From NCBI GenBank assembly GCA_003175915.1, contig PSRH01000106.1, forward strand, positions 1 to 5,969: a stretch of DNA of 5,969 bases, in the 5' to 3' direction. Positions 1 to 4,398 of the stretch are shown here, in pieces (position 1 is the first letter of the stretch; each line of letters starts with the position of its first letter). This DNA is from Candidatus Melainabacteria bacterium. GTDB taxonomy: Bacteria > Cyanobacteriota > Vampirovibrionia > Obscuribacterales > Obscuribacteraceae. Under the pieces are notes generated by a model, which was given only the letters and a program-made list of their open reading frames with translations, did no database searches and was not told where the DNA came from. The position numbers and the translations under genes are program-made.

Positions 1-9
1 TCCTTCCTT
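1..9 (-). promoter_or_regulatory. Possible ribosome binding site of an off-window gene
   Basis: On the minus strand these bases read AAGGAAGGA, a good Shine-Dalgarno-like purine run. It lies 33 nt beyond the stop codon of the small membrane protein gene (43-333). If real, a third minus-strand gene starts just outside the window and belongs to the same operon. The start codon is not in the window, so this is only a suggestion. Confidence 0.3.
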
Positions 10-42
10 GTTTTTAGCTGATTGCTCTTAAGCTCGCTGATG

Positions 43-333
43 TTACTTCGACTTTGCCGCTTGCGAAGTCATATCTGAAAACATGTGTCCAATTACGGCC
101 GGTGCCAGAGAAGCAACACCGGCGGCGATGGCCATGCCACCCAAAAGACAGAGAAATGGTTTTCGCGCAGTGCTCCAATGCGTAACGACGAACGCTATAG
201 CGGCGAAAGGAATAAACAAGAAAGCCAGGCCCCAACCGACGTGCGTCCTAAAGGCGATGACTAGCAACCAAATAGCACCGACCAGGCAAGTGACAAGGGC
301 AGCCAATCCGAATACACCTAACAGCAGTTCCAT
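43..333 (-). CDS. Small three-helix integral membrane protein, function unknown
   Basis: The 96-residue protein is almost entirely hydrophobic. Three membrane segments can be read, at about residues 3-27, 34-52 and 58-82, followed by a short polar tail ending in KSK. A central block reads GWGLAFLFIPFAAIAFVV, then THW and ARKPF between helices 2 and 3. This W-G-L / P-F-A / H-W / A-K-P-F pattern is familiar from small uncharacterised bacterial inner-membrane proteins, but I cannot name a family. The ATG at 331-333 is preceded by AGAGGA only 4 nt upstream, a good motif with short spacing. It follows the gene at 391-1242 by 57 nt with no hairpin terminator between, so the two are probably cotranscribed. 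No catalytic residues are apparent. Overlapping plus-strand reading frames here look like shadows. Confidence 0.72.
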   Translation of the reverse strand: MELLLGVFGLAALVTCLVGAIWLLVIAFRTHVGWGLAFLFIPFAAIAFVVTHWSTARKPFLCLLGGMAIAAGVASLAPAVIGHMFSDMTSQAAKSK

Positions 334-390
334 TTCTTCCTCTTCTATTTCTTGAGGCTAATTATCGAACACCTGAAGGGCACAATACCA

Positions 391-1242
391 TCACATATTC
401 GTAAGCTGTCTGTATCCGTAAAACAAATGAACGTCATCTTTCTCATCCGGTCGAAAGTTTGTCTTTGTAAAACTAAGCGTTTTTCCTTCGATCTTCGGTT
501 CGCTCGGTCCGGAATATATGACCGTGCCCGTTGGCAGTTTCGACCACTTCAGGTCTGGAAATTTTTGCCCTTCGGGTAATGCGTTCGAAGCCATCAGATG
601 GATTGGTTGAGAGAGCACATCAGGTTCAAATTTGACATTGATTTCGGCCTTGCCGATCGGTCCATGCCAGGAAGCACCTGTATGCAAAACATAATAGGTC
701 TGATTGTACAGGCCGTTTTCAGAAGTAACTTGTGCCCCTGGTGGCAAAGTATAGACATCACGGATGTTGCAATCGCTGTTTGCTTTGAACGTAACAGTCT
801 TAGTATGCCAGTACAAACTGCGATCGTTTGTCGGTACCAGTTTCGTCGGCACCTTCTTTCCATCAACATATGAATCGTAAGTTATAAACGTAGCTTTCAA
901 ACCCGGTCCTTTTGGCACTGGAAAGCCCTGATAAGGTTCGCTTGCGCCAAGACCCTGATCGGGAAAGCCCATGCGTACAATACACTTGGGACCGTGGTTG
1001 TGAAATAAAAAGCGGCAATCCACTTTGATCACTTTATCGTGGACGTCGATGGAGACAACTTCACTTTCCATCGTCACCGAGCTGTGCCCCTTGAGCAAAT
1101 GCGGTGAGCCGCCGAAAGAAATGCCACCATCATCTGCCCGGACTCCCGCACCCGGGTTGAACAAGCAAAGGAGTGCGATTAGAAGTGCTCGAGTATCTGC
1201 AAAAACTGGAGATTTGCTGAATATCATCGGATTAGAACCCAT
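391..1242 (-). CDS. Secreted DUF4424-like protein
   Basis: The 283-residue protein has an export signal. A short N-terminal segment with R18 leads into a hydrophobic core at about residues 19-34, and a plausible signal peptidase site follows VRA (residues 34-36) before DDGG. The mature part is beta-rich. It has an early V-x-M-E-S-E-V-V-S-I-D-V block (56-67), an F-x-F-x-N-x-G and MGFP segment (78-94), W-H-G-P-I near 192-196, and an N-F-R-P-D segment near 262-266. This order resembles the DUF4424 family of exported proteins of unknown role; the match is from memory of the family pattern, not a search. Mature cysteines C76, C87 and C158 could leave one unpaired. Neither possible start, M1 (1242) or M6 (1227), has a clear Shine-Dalgarno sequence; M6 gives a more usual signal-peptide length. 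It is the first gene of a minus-strand unit diverging from the substrate-binding/OmpA operon. Confidence 0.8.
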   Translation of the reverse strand: MGSNPMIFSKSPVFADTRALLIALLCLFNPGAGVRADDGGISFGGSPHLLKGHSSVTMESEVVSIDVHDKVIKVDCRFLFHNHGPKCIVRMGFPDQGLGASEPYQGFPVPKGPGLKATFITYDSYVDGKKVPTKLVPTNDRSLYWHTKTVTFKANSDCNIRDVYTLPPGAQVTSENGLYNQTYYVLHTGASWHGPIGKAEINVKFEPDVLSQPIHLMASNALPEGQKFPDLKWSKLPTGTVIYSGPSEPKIEGKTLSFTKTNFRPDEKDDVHLFYGYRQLTNM

Positions 1243-1267
1243 ATGTTTTGTCTGGTGTCTGCCGGCT

Positions 1268-1288
1268 ATTCTACCTATGCCAGTGGCA
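1268..1288 (-). promoter_or_regulatory. Candidate -10 box with adjacent palindrome upstream of the secreted-protein gene
   Basis: On the minus strand TAGAAT (1268-1273) matches the sigma70 -10 consensus at five of six positions and lies 25 nt before the ATG at 1242. No -35 box is recognisable at 16-18 nt. Immediately upstream, TGCCA-G-TGGCA (1278-1288) is a perfect 11-bp inverted repeat located where the spacer would be, a typical position for an operator. Both motifs are short enough to occur by chance. Confidence 0.22.
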
Positions 1289-1500
1289 GACTATCTTAAA
1301 TCTGGCAATTTGATAATTGGATTCTGTAATGCAACGCTATTATTTCGCGTTAAATCGGCGATCGCGGGAAAAATACGCTCGGCAACCTGCTCGCTGGCAG
1401 CCTCTTGCGGATTGTTAATCCGTACTGAAGATTTATCGGGGAATGTCAAGCACGATGTAAGATTGGTGACATGAGATGCTGGTTTTAAGGATTAGAGCTC

Positions 1501-1517
1501 AGATGTAAAAAACATCT
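1501..1517. repeat. 17-bp perfect inverted repeat, possible operator
   Basis: AGATGT-AAAAA-ACATCT has two perfect 6-bp arms around an A5 centre. Its length and AT-rich centre fit a dimeric repressor or activator site better than a terminator, because the stem is AT-rich and no T-run follows on the plus strand. It lies about 255 nt before the first operon gene and about 260 nt before the divergent gene. No factor can be assigned. Confidence 0.35.
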
Positions 1518-1579
1518 TCTAGTAAAGCCGTTCCGTCTTCGGCGCTCATAGAGTCTGACAATAAATAGCAAGTTGACTA

Positions 1580-1624
1580 GACACCCAATCGGTCCCTGAG
1601 AAATTGGGCTGGAGTTCGAGTGTC
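1580..1624. repeat. Nested inverted repeats GACAC/GTGTC and CCAAT/ATTGG
   Basis: The contiguous 10-mer GACACCCAAT (1580-1589) is complementary to ATTGG (1603-1607) and then to GTGTC (1620-1624), with 12 unpaired bases between those two 3' arms. The inner stem extends to CCCAAT/ATTGGG (1584-1589/1603-1608) if the outer pair is shortened. As RNA this could be a bulged helix, or the inner six pairs alone. Moderate stability and no known element. Confidence 0.3.
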
Positions 1625-1637
1625 CGATTACACTTGA
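1616..1637 (+). repeat. 8-bp hairpin with CCGATT loop
   Basis: Bases 1616-1623 (TCGAGTGT) pair with 1630-1637 (ACACTTGA) in an eight-pair stem with one G-U pair and a six-base loop CCGATT. No T-run follows, so it is not a terminator. Its 3' arm overlaps the 5' arm of the 1634/1689 inverted repeat, so the two stems cannot form together. It is in the upstream region of the substrate-binding/OmpA operon; whether it is transcribed is unknown. Confidence 0.4.
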
Positions 1638-1689
1638 TAAGAGCGTAAAATAGTTTCGCCTACTGATCCAAGTCTCGATACCTTATCAA
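1634..1689 (+). repeat. 8-bp inverted repeat TTGATAAG/CTTATCAA
   Basis: TTGATAAG (1634-1641) is perfectly complementary to CTTATCAA (1682-1689), separated by 40 nt. The left arm is also used by the 1616-1637 hairpin, and the right arm lies in the loop of, and shares base 1689 with, the 1665-1697 stem. Forming this long-range stem would therefore conflict with the first hairpin and limit the third, or create a pseudoknot with it. Confidence 0.35.
1646..1651 (+). promoter_or_regulatory. Candidate -10 box of the operon
   Basis: TAAAAT matches the sigma70 -10 consensus at five of six positions and lies about 120 nt before the first operon ATG. The -35 position (about 1623-1628, TCCGAT) does not resemble TTGACA, so the promoter would be weak or activator-dependent. 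TTGACT at 1573-1578 looks like a -35 box but has no -10 box 16-18 nt downstream. If transcription starts here, the 1616-1637 hairpin would lie outside the transcript. Confidence 0.2.
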
Positions 1690-1697
1690 CTTGGGTT
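1665..1697 (+). repeat. Hairpin CCAAGT/ACTTGG in the operon leader
   Basis: CCAAGT (1668-1673) pairs perfectly with ACTTGG (1689-1694) around a 15-nt loop. The stem can extend by T-G, A-T and G-T pairs out to 1665/1697. It ends 75 nt before the start codon of the first operon gene, so it is probably part of the 5' untranslated region. No T-run follows it. Confidence 0.4.
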
Positions 1698-1772
1698 CCG
1701 ATTAGACAGTAGTCAATTGCAGACAGAGAACATCGTTTTTCAGCGTTTCGCACAAGGACCAAATTTAAACAT

Positions 1773-3533
1773 ATGAACCGTCAAGCAAAATGTGTTTTAA
1801 GAACCAAATCGTGGTTTGCACTGGCGATGGCCGTTTGCCTGTTGGCATGGCTTCCTACAGGAGTTGTGGCGGCCACAGTCGAATATCTGCAGGCTAAGCC
1901 TCTATTTGAATCCGATACGTTGAGAGGTGTGCACATCAGACCAGTTAAGTCAGGTGCATTGAGAGTCCCTTTGATTACCTGGCCGGGTGATGTCGCCACT
2001 GTCTATACCGACCAAGAAGGCATCTTTAGGAAAGAAGGATTGGATGTCCAATTGTTCTGCGAGAATGATTTCGCCAAGCAAGTGAAGGGCGTGCTCGAGG
2101 GTGATACGCCCCTTCTGCGCGGCACCATGGGCATGATCAACGCTGCCAGTGAGACTCTAGCCAAAGAAGGCACGCAGCTTGTCGTTCTCTACCAACTGAC
2201 CTGGAGCACCGGCGGTGACTGCCTGGTTGTCCGGCCAGGAGTGAGGTCCCTGACAGATTTAAAAGGCAAGAATATTGCTCTTCAGCTTTATGGTCCTCAC
2301 ATGGATTATCTGACCACCGTTCTTAAAAAGGCTGGTCTAAAACCTACCGACGTGAAAGAGCGGTGGTTAAAGGAATTATCCATTCCTACTTATGAAACGC
2401 ATGGCGTAGCTGTCGATCCCAGAACAGCTTTCGAGGCGTCGTCTGAATTAGATGGTGCCATGGTGATCAGTCCAGATGCTAACGCGCTGACTTCAGGTGG
2501 AGTCGGCACTGGATCGGAAGGGTCCGTCAAGGGAGCGCGAGTGCTCTTTTCCTCAAAAAGCGCAAACCGGGTCATCGCAGACGTATATGCTGTACGTGCC
2601 GATTACTTCCAAGCTAATCGAGCCAAGATGGAGAACTTCGTGCACGCCCTCATGATCGGTCAGGAGAAGTTCGACGAACTAATGGCCAACAAATCGAGCG
2701 AGCAATCAAAGTACAAGAGCTTGCTTTCTAAATCGGCGGTGCTCCTGTTTGGTTCGCCCCAGGCCGTTGGCGACGTGGAAGGATCACTCGGCGGCGACTG
2801 TGAATGGGTAGGATACCCTGGCAACGTGGCCTTCTTTACTGGAGTAGGCACCACTCGCACATTCGCTAAGTTAAAGGATGAGATTCAATCCAGTTTCCTG
2901 GATCTTGGCCTGCTCAAGAACAAAGCTCCGTTGGATAAGGCCAATTGGGACTATAGAGCCCTCGCCGCCGGATTGTCCAGTACCAGTGTGGCTGCGGTTC
3001 CCAAACATGCTTTTGACACGGCAAAAACTCAACGTGCCGTCGAAAAAGAAATTGCGCGAGGTGTAGATACATGGCAGAAAGAAGGCTCTCTCTACAACTT
3101 TGAGATCTATTTCGCGCCACGACAGGCGAGCTTCAGTGCTGGAGAATATGACGCTGCTTTCAAGAAAGCGCTCGAGTTGTCGCAAACTCTGGGAGGGACT
3201 TTAATCACAATTGAGGGACACAACGCTCCTGATGCTTTGAACAAAGCCCGATCTGAAGGAAAGAGCGATACCGAACTCGCCTTGATTCAACAGGCAGCTA
3301 AGAACCTCTCGTATCAAAGAGCGCTGTCCGTCCGCCAGGCCTACCTTGATTACTGCAAACAATCAGGCGTACCTGTCGACGAATCCCAGTTTCTGGCGGT
3401 AGGAATGGGCACAAGCTCTCCTAAGTACCCGGTACCCCAGACTGAAGAACAGTGGAATGCTAACCGCAGGGTGGTCTTCCGCGTGAAGACAGTTGAAACT
3501 GAATTGGATAGTTTCAAGCCGAGCGGTAAGTAA
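1773..3533 (+). CDS. Exported substrate-binding protein fused to OmpA-like domain
   Basis: The 586-residue protein begins with a Sec signal peptide: basic n-region (R3, K6, R10, K12), hydrophobic core about 14-32, cleavage likely near VVA/VAA (31-34). Residues about 60-395 form a type II periplasmic binding fold of the NMT1/SsuA/TauA kind. Visible are D-Q-E-G-I-F-R-K-E-G-L-D-V (80-92), L-T-D-L-K-G-K-N-I-A (160-169), and S-P-D-A-N-A-L (233-239) where relatives have W-[DE]-P. Residues about 440-572 form an OmpA-like peptidoglycan-binding domain: EGH (481-483), N-L-S-x-x-R-A (511-517), N-R-R-V-V-F (564-569). The Asp normally following GHT is missing, and about 25 charged residues are inserted after EGH. 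Four cysteines (96, 150, 343, 528) survive export; two sit in GGDC motifs. The likely ribosome site AAGGA (1754-1758) is 14 nt from the ATG, rather far. First gene of the operon. The bound ligand is unknown. Databases often call such fusions phosphate-binding, but this domain looks more NMT1-like. Confidence 0.9.
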   Translation: MNRQAKCVLRTKSWFALAMAVCLLAWLPTGVVAATVEYLQAKPLFESDTLRGVHIRPVKSGALRVPLITWPGDVATVYTDQEGIFRKEGLDVQLFCENDFAKQVKGVLEGDTPLLRGTMGMINAASETLAKEGTQLVVLYQLTWSTGGDCLVVRPGVRSLTDLKGKNIALQLYGPHMDYLTTVLKKAGLKPTDVKERWLKELSIPTYETHGVAVDPRTAFEASSELDGAMVISPDANALTSGGVGTGSEGSVKGARVLFSSKSANRVIADVYAVRADYFQANRAKMENFVHALMIGQEKFDELMANKSSEQSKYKSLLSKSAVLLFGSPQAVGDVEGSLGGDCEWVGYPGNVAFFTGVGTTRTFAKLKDEIQSSFLDLGLLKNKAPLDKANWDYRALAAGLSSTSVAAVPKHAFDTAKTQRAVEKEIARGVDTWQKEGSLYNFEIYFAPRQASFSAGEYDAAFKKALELSQTLGGTLITIEGHNAPDALNKARSEGKSDTELALIQQAAKNLSYQRALSVRQAYLDYCKQSGVPVDESQFLAVGMGTSSPKYPVPQTEEQWNANRRVVFRVKTVETELDSFKPSGK

Positions 3534-3557
3534 TTTCAAGCGAGGCAATCAGACATC

Positions 3558-4382
3558 ATGAAGAGTTTAAACATTCTCAAAACAGCCGGATTGATAGCTG
3601 CCGTCTTTCTTTTCGCCGGGTGTAGCAGCACCAATAATCCTTCAACGGGTTCGTCCACCCGAACTACAGCCAGTTCTACAACCGATACTACCAACGACAC
3701 CGGTGATGAGCAGGCGAGTTCTACGCCAGCCGGCAGACCTACGCCAGGTAAACAACAGGGAACCATTTCCCTCAGACGAAACTTTTATTTCGTCTTCGAC
3801 GGTTCAGGCTCGATGAAGTATTCGCCGAAGAATGCAGCGAAGGACGCCGATCGGACAGGCCGCAAGATTGATGGTGCCAAGTGGGCCGTGCACGAGTTCA
3901 TGAAGAAAGTGCCTGATGACGTCAATCTTGGTCTTTACGTGTTCGACAGCAATGGCAAGAGAGAGGAAGTTCCTCTGGGTCCTAACAACCGCACTCAATT
4001 TCTGGCTGCGATTGATGCTGTCAAAGCAGGCGGCAATACACCACTGGGAGATGCCATCGGGAGAGGGTCAAAAGCTCTCTGGAAACAATACAATAAACAG
4101 CTTGGATACGGCGAGTATCGATTGATCGTAATTACTGACGGTGAGGCTACGGACTATCTACCTTCTGGCGTCAATCAGGCAAAGGAACATAAGATTCCGA
4201 TCTATACGATTGGCTTCGATATGGGTGAAGATCACGAATTGAGAAAGCATTCTATCTCCTATCGTTCTGCAGATTCCGCTGCCCAAGTTGAGCAGGCTCT
4301 GGAGGAGGCTGCCGCCGAGTTAGATATGTTCGATCCAACGGCGTTTCCCAGCAAGGCCGAACAAACGGCCAGACGGAATTGA
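3558..4382 (+). CDS. VWA-domain lipoprotein with intact MIDAS
   Basis: The 274-residue protein has a lipoprotein signal: K2, hydrophobic core about 8-20 and lipobox F-A-G-C with C22 as the lipidated cysteine. Residues 23-66 are a Ser/Thr/Pro/Gly-rich low-complexity tether. From about 73 to 253 a von Willebrand factor A domain follows. Its metal-ion-dependent adhesion site is complete: D-G-S-G-S (D81, S83, S85), the T of G-G-N-T-P-L-G (T161), and the D of V-I-T-D-G-E (D194). A-L-E-E-A-A-A-E-L marks the last helix. Such domains bind partner proteins through Mg or Ca ions. The gene starts 24 nt after the preceding stop, with GAGG (3542-3545) 12 nt before ATG. Its stop codon overlaps the ribosome site of the next gene. 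It probably interacts with one or both flanking binding-protein/OmpA fusions in the periplasm; that is inference. Serine at +2 of the lipobox in E. coli rules would favour the outer membrane. Confidence 0.92.
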   Translation: MKSLNILKTAGLIAAVFLFAGCSSTNNPSTGSSTRTTASSTTDTTNDTGDEQASSTPAGRPTPGKQQGTISLRRNFYFVFDGSGSMKYSPKNAAKDADRTGRKIDGAKWAVHEFMKKVPDDVNLGLYVFDSNGKREEVPLGPNNRTQFLAAIDAVKAGGNTPLGDAIGRGSKALWKQYNKQLGYGEYRLIVITDGEATDYLPSGVNQAKEHKIPIYTIGFDMGEDHELRKHSISYRSADSAAQVEQALEEAAAELDMFDPTAFPSKAEQTARRN

Positions 4383-4390
4383 GGTGGTGG
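4380..4390 (+). promoter_or_regulatory. Ribosome binding site overlapping the upstream stop codon
   Basis: TGAGGTGGTGG contains the TGA stop of the VWA lipoprotein gene and a purine-rich Shine-Dalgarno run (GAGGTGGTGG) ending 8 nt before the ATG at 4399. Ribosomes ending on the upstream gene would sit on this site, so translational coupling of the two genes is likely. It also supports the ATG at 4399 as the true start. Confidence 0.65.
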
Positions 4391-4398
4391 AATCCTAG

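Larger units (their letters stand above)
1623..1704 (+). repeat. Direct repeat TCCGATTA, two copies
   Basis: TCCGATTA occurs at 1623-1630 and again at 1697-1704, with start positions 74 bp apart (about seven helical turns). The first copy forms the loop of the 1616-1637 hairpin; the second follows the 1665-1697 stem. It could be a half-site for a regulator or coincidence; an 8-mer repeated within 80 bp is suggestive only. Confidence 0.35.
1243..1772. other. 530-nt divergent intergenic region
   Basis: This stretch separates the minus-strand secreted-protein gene from the plus-strand substrate-binding/OmpA operon and must hold both promoters. I see no convincing protein gene. The one open plus-strand frame crossing its left part (ending at 1474) starts inside the opposite gene and has no domain character. 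No rho-independent terminator is visible, as expected between divergent genes. The region contains several short inverted repeats and one direct repeat, listed separately. A strong sigma70-type promoter with both boxes could not be found on either strand. Confidence 0.85.

Noticed and set aside
598..873. Plus- and minus-strand open frames of about 91 residues within the secreted-protein gene
   Set aside because: Both overlap the 391-1242 gene, which has a signal peptide and family-like motifs; these frames look like shadows.
1358..1365. GCGATCGC, the core of the cyanobacterial HIP1 palindrome
   Set aside because: Only one copy was noticed in nearly 6 kb, whereas HIP1-rich genomes show it far more often; not evidence of taxon or function.
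1025..1474. 149-residue plus-strand open frame crossing the intergenic region
   Set aside because: It begins inside the clearly coding secreted-protein gene on the other strand, has no ribosome site or domain features, and its intergenic part has no protein-like character.
1501..1530. Palindrome AGATGT/ACATCT as a rho-independent terminator
   Set aside because: The stem is AT-rich and no T-run follows on the plus strand; its position between divergent genes gives nothing to terminate.
1527..1543. GCCG/CGGC hairpin
   Set aside because: Only four pairs with a nine-base loop; expected by chance.
1590..1700. TPP riboswitch, suggested by CTGAGA (1596-1601) and CTGATC (1663-1668)
   Set aside because: The conserved 3' part (GCGNAGGGA-like segment) and closing stem are missing, and the two motifs are not in the proper helix context.
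1689..1715. tRNA T-arm-like GGGTTCCGATTAG
   Set aside because: The flanking bases do not form a T-stem, and no acceptor, D or anticodon arm is present on either strand.
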